This document shows, one piece after another, positions 42,961-51,875 of a stretch of DNA of 64,000 nt (within the stretch, counting starts at the first letter, position 1; every line of letters begins with the position of its first letter). A model generated the notes under the pieces. That model did not search any database and was not told where the DNA came from. It worked only from the letters and a program-made list of their open reading frames with translations. The translations under genes and the position numbers were made by a program. Origin of the DNA: Shewanella halotolerans. GTDB lineage: Bacteria; Pseudomonadota; Gammaproteobacteria; Enterobacterales; Shewanellaceae. Where the stretch lies: the NCBI RefSeq assembly GCF_019457535.1, contig NZ_CP080417.1, positions 1,364,001 to 1,428,000 of the forward strand. The letters are read 5' to 3'.

Positions 42961-44178
42961 ATGGAAATGGCAATAGGCATAGGCATGTTCACCATAGTGG
43001 TGTGTGTGCTGGTGATGGTGATTTTAGTCGCCAAGAGCAAGTTGGTGATCAACGGTGATGTGAGCATCCGCATCAACGACGACGATGACAAGAGCATAAC
43101 CACGGCGGCAGGCGATAAGCTACTGGGCGCCCTGGCGAGCAAGAATATCTTTATTCCTTCGGCCTGTGGCGGCGGCGGAACCTGTGGTCAGTGTCGGGTG
43201 AAGGTTAAGTCTGGGGGCGGCGATATCCTGCCGACCGAGCGCGATCATATCAACAAGAAAGAGGCCAAAGAGGGCTGTCGTCTGGCCTGTCAGGTGGCGG
43301 TGAAGACAGACATGGAACTTGAGCTGGAAGAGGAGATCTTCGGCGTCAAGAAGTGGCAGTGTGAGGTGATCTCTAACGATAACCAGGCCACCTTTATCAA
43401 GGAGTTGCTGCTCAAGCTGCCCGAAGGGGAAGATGTGAAGTTCAAGGCGGGCGGATACATTCAAATTGAGGCGCCTGCTCACGAGGTGAAATACAGCGAT
43501 TTCGATATTCCTACCGAATACCGCGACGACTGGGAAAAGTATGGCCTGTTCGATCTGGTCTCCACCGTAGAGGAAGACGTGCTGCGCGCCTACTCCATGG
43601 CCAACTACCCGGATGAGAAAGGGGTGATCATGCTGAACGTGCGTATCGCCACCCCGCCATCAGAAGGGCTGCCACCGGGCAAGATGTCCTCTTACATCTT
43701 TAACCTCAAGGCGGGCGATAAGGTCACCATCTCTGGGCCTTTCGGTGAGTTCTTCGTCAAGGAGACTGACGCCGAGATGGTGTTTATCGGTGGTGGTGCC
43801 GGCATGGCGCCGATGCGCTCACACATCTTCAATCAGCTAAAGGGTGAGCAGACCAAGCGTAAGATGACCTTCTGGTACGGTGCCCGTTCACGCCGTGAGA
43901 TCTTCTATCAGGAGGAGTTCGACGCGTTGGCGGCGGAAAATGACAACTTCGAATGGCACGTGGCCCTGTCAGACCCGCTTCCCGAGGACAACTGGGACGG
44001 CTACACAGGCTTCATCCATAACGTGCTCTACGAGAACTACCTGAAGAATCACAAGGCGCCGGAAGACTGTGAGTTCTACATGTGTGGCCCTCCGATCATG
44101 AACTCCTCGGTGATCAACATGCTTGAAAGTCTTGGGGTTGAGCAGGAAAACATACTACTGGATGACTTCGGCGATTAA
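42961..44178 (+). CDS. nqrF: Na+-translocating NADH:quinone reductase subunit F
   Basis: The 405-residue NADH-oxidising subunit. N-terminal membrane anchor; [2Fe-2S] cluster cysteines at 69, 75 and 78 (ACGGGGTCGQC) plus the later GCRLAC; FAD motif RAYSMANYP; NAD site FIGGGAGMAPMRSH and C-terminal MCGPPIM. Electrons enter here and pass to NqrB/C FMN. It is the last gene of the operon and a strong terminator follows. The apbE flavin transferase needed for FMN attachment is not in the window. Confidence 0.97.
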   Translation: MEMAIGIGMFTIVVCVLVMVILVAKSKLVINGDVSIRINDDDDKSITTAAGDKLLGALASKNIFIPSACGGGGTCGQCRVKVKSGGGDILPTERDHINKKEAKEGCRLACQVAVKTDMELELEEEIFGVKKWQCEVISNDNQATFIKELLLKLPEGEDVKFKAGGYIQIEAPAHEVKYSDFDIPTEYRDDWEKYGLFDLVSTVEEDVLRAYSMANYPDEKGVIMLNVRIATPPSEGLPPGKMSSYIFNLKAGDKVTISGPFGEFFVKETDAEMVFIGGGAGMAPMRSHIFNQLKGEQTKRKMTFWYGARSRREIFYQEEFDALAAENDNFEWHVALSDPLPEDNWDGYTGFIHNVLYENYLKNHKAPEDCEFYMCGPPIMNSSVINMLESLGVEQENILLDDFGD

Positions 44179-44200
44179 TCCTTAGTCTTTCTAAGACAAA

Positions 44201-44226
44201 AACGCAGCCAATGGCTGCGTTTTTTT
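44201..44226 (+). terminator. Rho-independent terminator after nqrF
   Basis: AACGCAGCC-AAT-GGCTGCGTT then T run; near-identical to the stems at 25172, 46754 and 60130. Confidence 0.9.
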
Positions 44227-44326
44227 ATGTCGAGGTGGGACGGGTCGCTATTTGATCTATGTCATAGTGGTCTAGCAGGCATAGCTTTATATTGTTTTGT
44301 TATCTAAAGGTTAACTAAGCAATGAT

Positions 44327-45097
44327 ATGAGCGACAAGCCAGAGAGCTGCGAGAACAATACACCCAAGAGTACCTATACCATCTCCGCGCGGGGTAAGGC
44401 GGATCATCAGTCGGTGATTAAGTTTTTAAAACAACATTTTGCCGCGGTGCCCCTTGGGCAGATTGAGAGTGTATTTGGTTTCGTCGAGCCATCGACCCTA
44501 TATGGCGGGCGTTTCTATCTGATGCGCCAGCTGTCCGAGCGGGACACTGGCCTGCTGGCGGATCATGGTATAGGGCTTAGAATTCCCTTTACCAATCACT
44601 TTGCCACCAAGGAGGAGTTTGACGCCAATCGCGCCTTGCTGGCTAAGTATCATCACAAGCGCAACTCTATTATCTGCACCAATGACGACCTCGCTTATTG
44701 GATCAAGCAGGAATTTCCCGACTATGACATCGAAGCCAGCGTGATTAAGAACCTGCTAAAACCAGAGCAGATCGAAGAGGCCTTTGGGCTCTACGACACC
44801 CTGGTGCTTCCTATGGTGCTCAACGATGACGAGGCTTTCCTGGCCGCGCTACCTCATAAAGCGCGTATTCGTCTGTTTGCCAATGCGGGCTGTGCCTACA
44901 CCTGCCCGGCGCGTATCTGTTACAAGTCTATCTCTAAGTTTAATAAGGGGCTGGGGGGCGAGTTTAAGTGTTCCCAAGATCTTAAGGCGAGAGAGATGCA
45001 GGGCATGATAGATTTCGATCTACAAAGGCTGAGAAACCTGGGATTTCATAAGTTTAAACTGCTCAGGGCGAGGGCTGGCGCCCAGACTGGTTATTAG
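44327..45097 (+). CDS. U32-like protein with Cys motif, unknown function
   Basis: 256 residues. SVFGFVEPSTLYGGRFYLMRQL near the start and later ICTNDDLAYWIKQEFPDYDIEASV suggest a TIM-barrel fold like peptidase U32. NAGCAYTCPARICYKSISKF gives Cys-x3-Cys-x3-Cys, with a further Cys in EFKCSQD: a possible Fe-S or zinc site. The relationship to U32 proteins is a pattern impression, not a firm assignment. It stands alone with a weak ribosome site. Confidence 0.6.
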   Translation: MSDKPESCENNTPKSTYTISARGKADHQSVIKFLKQHFAAVPLGQIESVFGFVEPSTLYGGRFYLMRQLSERDTGLLADHGIGLRIPFTNHFATKEEFDANRALLAKYHHKRNSIICTNDDLAYWIKQEFPDYDIEASVIKNLLKPEQIEEAFGLYDTLVLPMVLNDDEAFLAALPHKARIRLFANAGCAYTCPARICYKSISKFNKGLGGEFKCSQDLKAREMQGMIDFDLQRLRNLGFHKFKLLRARAGAQTGY

Positions 45098-45644
45098 TGG
45101 CTTTTGGTCGATAGCAGGGAAGTAAGGCGCTAGACAAGCCCAAATATTTAGCCCATTAGGTCGAGTCGAGTTGCTGCCAAGGCTTTATCTTTACCAGCGC
45201 TTTCTCTTTTTTTGCGTTTTCTCTTTTTCTGCGCTTTCTATTTGGTAGTGGGTTATTTTTGGCGACGCTCTTCTCTGATAGTGCATCAGGCGATCGCACT
45301 TGTGCTTTCTTATGTCTTCTTAATGTATTTACCTGAATAAAATCAGCTTGATACTGCAATTATTACTGGTGCTAGCTATCGCTTAGCCAGCAATATTCCC
45401 CGTTCAATCAACATACTTTTCTGTCTCTTTAGCTTTTAGCTGAGTTGCCGTTGAGTCACTGCAACCCAGTTGTCTCTGTGAAATTACGGATTTACAAAAT
45501 ATTCACATTTGGGTTTACTCCTATTTTTATTTGGGTATATTGTATACAGAATATTTTATCTAGATAGGTAATGTTGTTATTCGCCCGAAAGGAAGCGAAC
45601 ACGCCAGGGAGAGGGCGATTTACCCTAAAAAGCTAACAATAAGA
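45098..45644. other. Intergenic region upstream of the M43 protease
   Basis: 547 bp without a convincing gene. A CT-rich tract (45190-45240) gives spurious basic frames on the minus strand. Near 45530-45560 TTGTATACAGAATATTTTAT is a good promoter candidate for the protease; the leader then holds AAGCGAACACG-like sequence without a recognised operator. Confidence 0.45.
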
Positions 45645-45656
45645 GTGACTAATAAC

Positions 45657-46724
45657 ATGACCAACAAATTGACTTTATCTATCCTGGCCGCCCTGTTGAC
45701 AACTAGCGCAGGCGTTGGCGCCAAGCAGCCCGAGTTTGCCGCCGATCACTGTAAGGCAGGGGAGATTAACGCTCAGCATTATCGTAATTTCCCCGCCGCT
45801 TTAGATGAGGCTAAGGCGCGCCATGCCAAGCTGTTTGAGCGTAAGCGCGCCATGGCTAAGCCTGGTGATGACGCCAGTGTGGCGACGGGCGATACCCCTT
45901 CGGCGCTGGCCTTGTCGGCGACCCCAAGTTACGTGATCCCTGTGGTGTTCCATGTGTATGGCACCCAGTTCAACGGTAAGACGGTGACAGATGCGGTGAT
46001 CATAGATGCCCTCAACAAGACTAACGAAGACTTTCAGGGGCGCACCGCCGATTTCGCCGACATAGATGCCGAATTCCAAGGGGTGAAGCAGGCGCTCAAC
46101 ATCGAGTTTCGTCTAGCCAGTATCGATCCCCAGGGGAATCCCACTTCGGGTATCGTTTATCATCCGGCATCGTCCGGGGCGGGTAATTATTCCAGTTCAG
46201 ATGTGAAGCGGGATCACTGGGATAACTACAAGTACATGAATGTCTACATTCAGAACGATCTCTATGCCGATGGCGTCACCAACAATTCAGGGGTGGCCTG
46301 GTACCCGGATACCACAATGTCAGACGAGGGGTTGGCACGGGTGACCTACAACGGCGCCTACCTTGGTAGCAATACCGATGAGAATTTTCGCTCTGTGTTG
46401 ACCCACGAATTCGGCCACTTCCTGGATCTGATCCACACCTTCGAAGGCGGTTGTAAACGTGGCATGGAGCGCCGCTGCGGTACCACGGGCGATGAGAACT
46501 GCGATACGCCGCAGCAAAACAGCTGGCAGATGAACCCGGGTGATGGCGGCATAGTCAACTGCATGGGGCAGACCATTAACTGGCAGAACTTTATGGCCTA
46601 CTCAGATCAATACGCCAACTTCACCCAAGATCAGGTGGCGCGCATGGTTAATGGCCTCGACAGTCAGGCTCGCGTGACCCTCTGGTCGGCGCAAAACCAG
46701 GCCGCGACAGGTGTAGCTAACTAA
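45657..46724 (+). CDS. Secreted M43-family zinc metalloprotease (pappalysin-like)
   Basis: 355 residues from ATG 45657; GTG 45645 is the alternative, and neither has a strong ribosome site. Signal peptide (NKLTLSILAALLTTSAGVGA). Numbered from GTG 45645, the zinc motif HEFGHFLDLIH uses His254, His258 and His264 with catalytic Glu255; NFMAYSDQ provides the Met-turn. Cys in EGGCKRGMERRCG, DENCDTPQQ and VNCMGQ fit the disulfides of M43 enzymes. It is an exported protease of cytophagalysin type. Terminator at 46754. Confidence 0.9.
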   Translation: MTNKLTLSILAALLTTSAGVGAKQPEFAADHCKAGEINAQHYRNFPAALDEAKARHAKLFERKRAMAKPGDDASVATGDTPSALALSATPSYVIPVVFHVYGTQFNGKTVTDAVIIDALNKTNEDFQGRTADFADIDAEFQGVKQALNIEFRLASIDPQGNPTSGIVYHPASSGAGNYSSSDVKRDHWDNYKYMNVYIQNDLYADGVTNNSGVAWYPDTTMSDEGLARVTYNGAYLGSNTDENFRSVLTHEFGHFLDLIHTFEGGCKRGMERRCGTTGDENCDTPQQNSWQMNPGDGGIVNCMGQTINWQNFMAYSDQYANFTQDQVARMVNGLDSQARVTLWSAQNQAATGVAN

Positions 46725-46753
46725 TAGCGAAAGCCTTCAAAAACGCTTAAAAA

Positions 46754-46778
46754 AACGCAGCCTAGGCTGCGTTTTTTT
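46754..46778 (+). terminator. Rho-independent terminator after the M43 protease gene
   Basis: AACGCAGCC-TA-GGCTGCGTT followed by T run. Confidence 0.9.
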
Positions 46779-46807
46779 ATCTATTGAGGCGAGGATTAGA
46801 CAAATGG

Positions 46808-47158
46808 CTAGATAAATACCGGGGCGTCGTATTCGTAGCCCTCGTCGGTATAGGCGGTCACTATGGCATCATCCACCAGGCCGGTGGGGGAGCTCACCTG
46901 AGTGTCGAAAAAGTGTTTGATCTGCTGGCGACGGCCGTGAGCCGCCCAGCTTTCGCCATCGGCCCAGATCTCATTGAAGACGATAGGGTAGTCGGTGCGA
47001 CTGGCACTCGGGTGGTCTATCTGACGGGTGAGAATGTACTGAATACACCCCTGTTCCCGCAGTGAGTCGGGCTCCAGTGCCTTGAGTACTTCAAAGAGTT
47101 CGGCTTCCTTGCCCGCCTTGGGACGAAACTGGGCTATCACAAAAACGCGTGTTGACAT
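46808..47158 (-). CDS. Antibiotic biosynthesis monooxygenase (ABM)-like protein
   Basis: 116 residues from ATG 47158 (GGAGAG upstream). It is a ferredoxin-like ABM domain: VFVIAQFRPKAGKEAELFEVL, REQGCIQYILTRQ and FNEIWADGESWAAHGRRQQI with the family's aromatic-His pattern. YgiN-like members oxidise quinols or reduce quinones. It is divergent from a Crp/Fnr-family gene, which probably regulates it. Confidence 0.85.
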   Translation of the reverse strand: MSTRVFVIAQFRPKAGKEAELFEVLKALEPDSLREQGCIQYILTRQIDHPSASRTDYPIVFNEIWADGESWAAHGRRQQIKHFFDTQVSSPTGLVDDAIVTAYTDEGYEYDAPVFI

Positions 47159-47350
47159 CTGAGGCTCTCCGCTGGTTAAAAACTTAAATAAAATCATGGA
47201 TGGCCTCTGAGTCTAGCCTAAAATGCGGCGTGGTTTAAAGGAGGCGTTTCACTGATATGCTCGTAGGTTTCTGGCGAATAGGGCAATGGTTATTCAGTGC
47301 GGTCCGAGAGTGCTATCATCAGGGCCCTGACAGAGCGTATAGGAAACAGA

Positions 47351-47929
47351 GTGACACAGAGAGAAGCTAAAGATGCCCTTAGCGTTTTTGCTGAGCGACT
47401 AGGTCTGCTTGGGCTGGCGGATGATGAATGCAGCGAGGCGCTGAGTCAGGCCAAATGCATGTGCGCGCCCCGAGGTGAGATACTGCTGCACCAGGGCGCC
47501 TGCCAGGAGCAAGGCTATTTCATCGCAGATGGCATCTTGGGCGCTCAGTATTACGGCGATTGTGGCGGCCTGTTTTCGAAGGAGTTTTATTTCGAAGGGG
47601 AGCTCTGCCTGCTCTATCACAGTCTGCTGACGGGGGATGCGGCGCCCTATCAGCTGGAGGCGGTGACTGACGCGACCCTGGTGCGCTTCCCCCTCGCGTT
47701 GCTCAAACAGGCGAGCTGGCAAGCCGTGCTGATCGCCTTGCTGAGTCAACAGCTGCTGTACAAGGAGGAGAAGGAGGCCTTTCTGCTGCTCAAACGTCCC
47801 GAGGAGCGCTATCTCTACCTGGTCAACCACAGACCCATGTGGGTCGAGCGCCTGAGTAACGTGCAGCTGGCTCGCTATATAGGTATCACGCCCGTGAGTC
47901 TGTCGCGGCTCAAGGGCAGGCTAGCCTGA
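47351..47929 (+). CDS. Crp/Fnr-family transcriptional regulator
   Basis: About 192 residues from GTG 47351, preferred since AGGAAA precedes it; a frame from 47297 is longer. The cNMP-like sensor holds APRGEILLHQGACQEQGYFIADGILG; the C-terminal HTH is short (WVERLSNVQLARYIGITPVSLSRLKGRL). It lacks the full FNR Cys set, so it is not an oxygen sensor by that mechanism. Divergent from the ABM gene across about 190 bp. Confidence 0.82.
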   Translation: MTQREAKDALSVFAERLGLLGLADDECSEALSQAKCMCAPRGEILLHQGACQEQGYFIADGILGAQYYGDCGGLFSKEFYFEGELCLLYHSLLTGDAAPYQLEAVTDATLVRFPLALLKQASWQAVLIALLSQQLLYKEEKEAFLLLKRPEERYLYLVNHRPMWVERLSNVQLARYIGITPVSLSRLKGRLA

Positions 47930-48123
47930 GAGGACTAGTTTACAAGACAGATTTGTTGATATAGGTGACAAGATATCGGTGCGACACTTTCCATGCCTTG
48001 GTATAAGCTAGTACATATAAGCATCGAAAAGATTCTTCCCGGCTTATCTTAAGTTAATGCGCCTTGAATCAAGGCTGAATCATACTAGCGCCTTCTTTAG
48101 CATGTTGAAATCTTAGGTGGTGT

Positions 48124-48636
48124 ATGTCGCTGTTTCTTCTGTCTCAATGCTTGATCGCTGTAGCGATCATTACAGACATTCTCTCTTTTCAATTCAAGCA
48201 GAAGCGCCACATAGTGCTCTGCCTCGCACTGTCTGGGGTATTAATCAGCGTTCATTTTGCGCTGCTGCTCCAGTGGACGGCCGCCGGGCTTATGTTGGTT
48301 GCCGCAATTCGTTACCTGGTGACCGTATTTTCGCATTCGCGGCGCCTGCTCTGGTTGTTTCTGGGGATTAATAGCCTGATCGCCCTATTTACCTATGCCG
48401 GCCCCCTGAGCCTGATAAGCTTTGTCGGCAGCTGTACTCAGACCATCGCCGCTTTCTGTCCAAGGGATCAACGCCTGAGACAGCTGATGATAGTGGGCAC
48501 CAGCATCTGGCTGCTTAACAATTATCTGGTGGGTTCGCCCACGGCTGTGGTGATGGAGCTGCTGTTTATCGGCAGTAATCTGGTGGGTTACTACCGTTTC
48601 TATGGCTTGCCGTGGCGGCCTAGGTTGGTAGATTAA
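48124..48636 (+). CDS. YgjV-family inner-membrane protein
   Basis: 170 residues with six predicted membrane spans (LSQCLIAVAIITDILSFQF, VLCLALSGVLISVHFALLL, LLWLFLGINSLIALFTYAG, IVGTSIWLLNNYLVGSPTAV...). The pattern matches Imp-YgjV proteins of unknown function. It is monocistronic, GGTGGT upstream. Confidence 0.82.
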   Translation: MSLFLLSQCLIAVAIITDILSFQFKQKRHIVLCLALSGVLISVHFALLLQWTAAGLMLVAAIRYLVTVFSHSRRLLWLFLGINSLIALFTYAGPLSLISFVGSCTQTIAAFCPRDQRLRQLMIVGTSIWLLNNYLVGSPTAVVMELLFIGSNLVGYYRFYGLPWRPRLVD

Positions 48637-48778
48637 GGTGCGGGATCCGAGTATTGAAATCTGGCTTGAGAAAAATGGTGGCGGTGATTGCCACCGCCTT
48701 AATGCTTGCTCTTTCCTAGGCGAGCTCCTAACTTAACTGCTCCCTACTTAGCTATTTAGTTACTTAGCGACTTACCGC

Positions 48779-50230
48779 TTAGTTATCACGTTGCTTAGTT
48801 CGGCCCTGTTGATTGTGAGATGAGGCACCGCGACCGTTATTGGTCTGATGGCTCTTCACTGGCTGATGGCTCTTCATCTCACGCTGAGGGTTTTTTACCT
48901 CTCGCTGATGGCTCCTCTCTCTTTGATAGCTCTGGGGCTGATGGCTTTTCACTTCTCGCTGAGGGCTCTTCATTTCTCGCTGAGGGCTCCTCTCTCTTTG
49001 ATACCTTTGGGGCTGATGGCTCTTCTCCCGCTGATAGCTGTCGTTTCGTTGAGGGCTCTTCTCTCTATTCCACTCTTTCGTCCTGTTGTCGGCTTTATTG
49101 CTCGATGAGCGGTTGGCCATGTCATTCAGGCTGAGTCGGTCGCGCTTCTCATAATACTTGGTCGGCGTCTTATGCGCGTTTTGATGACGGTCATGCTGGC
49201 TGCGGGCATCGCTCAGCTTGTGGCTGAAGTTCTGCTCGCGGCGCTTTTGAACCTGCGCCGCGTTGTAGTGCTTGGCCTGACTCGGCTTGGCCTGTTTTGA
49301 ATTGGAATAGCGATTCACGCTGCTATTGTGTTTTACGTCATAACGGTTAGGACGATACTTGTCGTAGCGGGCCTTAACCTTTGGCGAGCGATAGGCAACA
49401 CCGTGTCTATGCACCGGTTTGTGGTGCCAACGTTGGGCGCCGCTGCTGGTCACGATTCGGCTGTAAGGGCGGTAGCGAGTCGTGTGGTGGTGATGGGTCA
49501 CCACTATGTGACGCTGACGCCAGCTAAACGCACTGAAGAAGTAGTTAAAGCTGATATGTATGCCGCTGTTGAAGTAGAAGTGTCCCGAAATATGACCCGG
49601 GTAGTAACGGGCATAATGGGGCGGATAGGCCCAATATACTGGTGGGTAGTTGTACCAGTGCCAATGGCCGTAGACCACTCGGGTGTCATAGTAAGGCACA
49701 TAGACCACCTCTCGCTGCACAGGTTCGATAACGATCTGACGATTGACCTTAGTGACCTTCATATTCTCCATATCGTCGAAGGCATTGGCGCGTTCGGCCT
49801 GCTGTCTCAGGCTCTGAATACTGTCCAGCACTCGCTCCTCGTCCTGCAGGAAGGCGTCGCCCAGCTTCTGGGTCCACTCTAGGTCGTCGCTTAGGCGTTG
49901 CAACAGGTCGGGAAAGGCGACCAAGGCGGTGACGCTGGGATCCCAGTCCTGTTTCTCAGCGCGGTTAACCGCCTCAGCGCCTTCTAACGACTTGTTTTTG
50001 TTGCGCCAACGATTGGCCTGCACCACCTCTAGCGGATAGGTGGAGGCAATTAAAATGTGGGTGAGTAGGCTATCGGGATACAGGGCGATGGGGGCCAGCA
50101 TCTGTGCCAGCTCGGCATCACTAAATTGGATCTCTTGAACAGCGTCTTCTGCCCGCGACACTGAAGGGGTAAGCAGTGACTGTGAAAGGGCAATGAGTAG
50201 GAGCAAAGTCCATTGTCTGATGCTTTTCAT
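48779..50230 (-). CDS. DUF3300 domain protein with repetitive charged C-terminus
   Basis: 483 residues. Signal peptide (LLLIALSQSLLTPSVSRA). Residues 30-160 are the DUF3300 domain (ELAQMLAPIALYPDSLLTHI, EVVQANRWRNKNKSL, DWDPSVTALVAFPDLL). A His/Tyr-rich stretch follows (YVPYYDTRVVYGHWHWYNYPP, HHHHTTRYRPYS). The last 130 residues are low-complexity Gln/Arg/Ser with two 25-residue repeats at 406-455. The protein is exported; its function is unknown. It may bind metal or polyanions through the His-rich part. Confidence 0.85.
   Translation of the reverse strand: MKSIRQWTLLLLIALSQSLLTPSVSRAEDAVQEIQFSDAELAQMLAPIALYPDSLLTHILIASTYPLEVVQANRWRNKNKSLEGAEAVNRAEKQDWDPSVTALVAFPDLLQRLSDDLEWTQKLGDAFLQDEERVLDSIQSLRQQAERANAFDDMENMKVTKVNRQIVIEPVQREVVYVPYYDTRVVYGHWHWYNYPPVYWAYPPHYARYYPGHISGHFYFNSGIHISFNYFFSAFSWRQRHIVVTHHHHTTRYRPYSRIVTSSGAQRWHHKPVHRHGVAYRSPKVKARYDKYRPNRYDVKHNSSVNRYSNSKQAKPSQAKHYNAAQVQKRREQNFSHKLSDARSQHDRHQNAHKTPTKYYEKRDRLSLNDMANRSSSNKADNRTKEWNREKSPQRNDSYQREKSHQPQRYQRERSPQREMKSPQREVKSHQPQSYQRERSHQREVKNPQREMKSHQPVKSHQTNNGRGASSHNQQGRTKQRDN
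48866..49015 (-). repeat. Two 75-bp in-frame repeats inside the DUF3300 gene
   Basis: Each encodes 25 residues opening QPQRYQRERS or QPQSYQRERS and closing PQREVKSH or PQREMKSH. Being in frame, the number of copies can change without frameshift. Confidence 0.75.
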
Positions 50231-50529
50231 AACGTCTCCTAGGCTTATCTGTCATTGGATTTACTCAGATAATAAAAGGCCCAAGATGAACATTAGCTGA
50301 AAGCTATTTTATGCTTGTTTCATGTACTACTTACTGTCAGTAATGTGATAGAAAAAGCGCACGGCGAAGCGAATGAAAAGCAACTATAGTTGTAACCATA
50401 TCAGATTATTAGCCTAATTCATTCGGTGAACTCTTGACGATATGGACAGATGACAAACAAAGTTTATTTTAGTGGAATCATATCTCTCTGCTGGGGGAGC
50501 GTTATGGACAGGCATGGAGTTGGTGTTAG
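50231..50529. other. Intergenic region between DUF3300 and GGDEF genes
   Basis: 299 bp shared by two divergent promoters. Nothing is recognised beyond AT-rich promoter-like sequence and GGGGGAGCG near 50495. Confidence 0.4.
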
Positions 50530-51831
50530 GTGAGTATTCAGAAGAACCTATTAGGTTTGCTGACGCTGTTATTCCTGTTTGTATTTGCCAATATATTCAT
50601 GGCTTACTTTTTAGAGCAAAAGAGTGAGCAGAAACTGCGTTGGGTTAATCATACCCATACCTTGCTGTCCTACTCAGATAAACTTCTATTAGCGGTGGCC
50701 AATGCGGAAACGGGGCAGAGGGGATACCTGCTCACCGGCCAAAAGCATTATCTTCAGCCTTATCATCTTTCGCTTCACACTATCAATGATTTGCTAAAGC
50801 AAATCACTTTGCTTACCCGAGACAATCTGAAACAGCAACAACTGCTGGCGCGCTTAAGCACAGAGATTGAGCGCAAAATCGCCGAGCTAAAGGAGTCAAT
50901 AGCGCTTTTCGAAAAAGATCCTATGGCAGCTATGGCACTGGTGCGCAGCGATGTGGGTCAAGAGTATATGGACAATATTCGACATTATCTCGATGAGTTT
51001 AACCGCGAAGAGCAGCGCTTACTTGAACTTCGCATTGCCGATTTTACCTCGGTTAGAGGAGATATTAAGACCATTTTCATCATTGAAATCATAGTGGCCC
51101 TGTTTTTGGCACTGGCAATCTTTGTGCTGATCAGAAAAGGCTTGTTTGCCCCCTTGAGTAAGTTAATCGAAGCCACAAAGCGAATGGAGGCGGGGGAACG
51201 TCAACACCTGACCGATTTCTTGCCCAACAACGAGATCGGTTATTTGATGTCTTCATTTTATAAAATGAGTGAAGTCGTGTTTCAAAAGCACCAACAGCTG
51301 CATAAACAGGCGCATCTCGATGAGCTCACGGGGGTCAATAATAGGGTCTGTCTGTTTAAAGATTTAAGCGATGCAATAGAGCAGGCGCAGTGCAAAGAGA
51401 CAATTTTGGCATTAGTGTTTTTGGATATAGACAATTTTAAACAGATAAACGATGAACATGGTCATCAGTGTGGTGATGAGCTACTAAAGGCGCTGGGAAT
51501 AAGATTAACCCAGAGTTTGCGGCGCAGCGACGGTATTTATCGCTATGGAGGTGACGAGTTTCTAATCTTGCTCAATGATCTCAGCAGCGTCGAAGAAGTT
51601 CATAAGACCTTAGCTGGGGTTGTGGACAAAATGCGTGGTAGCTTTAGTTATCAGGGGGAAGAGCATCCGCTGCATTTTAGTCTCGGTGCCGCCTTGATGC
51701 CCCAAGACAGCCAAGACAGCGAAACCTTGATTCGATATGCCGATATTGCCATGTACGTCTCTAAGCGAGAAGGGCTGCAACGATTGGTCTATTTCGAGCC
51801 CAAGATGCTTGAAGACAATTCAATAGCCTAA
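50530..51831 (+). CDS. Membrane diguanylate cyclase (CHASE3-HAMP-GGDEF)
   Basis: 433 residues. First membrane span near 8-28; a periplasmic CHASE3 domain with the signature NAETGQRGYLLTG; second span near 180-200 (TIFIIEIIVALFLALAIFVL); HAMP; and a C-terminal GGDEF with YGGDEFLIL and LDIDNFKQINDEHGH. It should make cyclic di-GMP in response to an outside signal. The start is GTG 50530. It opposes the HD-GYP protein at 33069 in activity. There is no RxxD inhibitory site directly before the YGGDEF. Confidence 0.9.
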   Translation: MSIQKNLLGLLTLLFLFVFANIFMAYFLEQKSEQKLRWVNHTHTLLSYSDKLLLAVANAETGQRGYLLTGQKHYLQPYHLSLHTINDLLKQITLLTRDNLKQQQLLARLSTEIERKIAELKESIALFEKDPMAAMALVRSDVGQEYMDNIRHYLDEFNREEQRLLELRIADFTSVRGDIKTIFIIEIIVALFLALAIFVLIRKGLFAPLSKLIEATKRMEAGERQHLTDFLPNNEIGYLMSSFYKMSEVVFQKHQQLHKQAHLDELTGVNNRVCLFKDLSDAIEQAQCKETILALVFLDIDNFKQINDEHGHQCGDELLKALGIRLTQSLRRSDGIYRYGGDEFLILLNDLSSVEEVHKTLAGVVDKMRGSFSYQGEEHPLHFSLGAALMPQDSQDSETLIRYADIAMYVSKREGLQRLVYFEPKMLEDNSIA

Positions 51832-51875
51832 GGTGTATTAACCTTGAGCTGTGCCTGGAAATCCTGAGACCAGCG

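Noticed and set aside
45156..45359. Lys/Arg-rich frame in the gap before the M43 protease
   Set aside because: Produced by a CT-rich tract; no ribosome site and low complexity.
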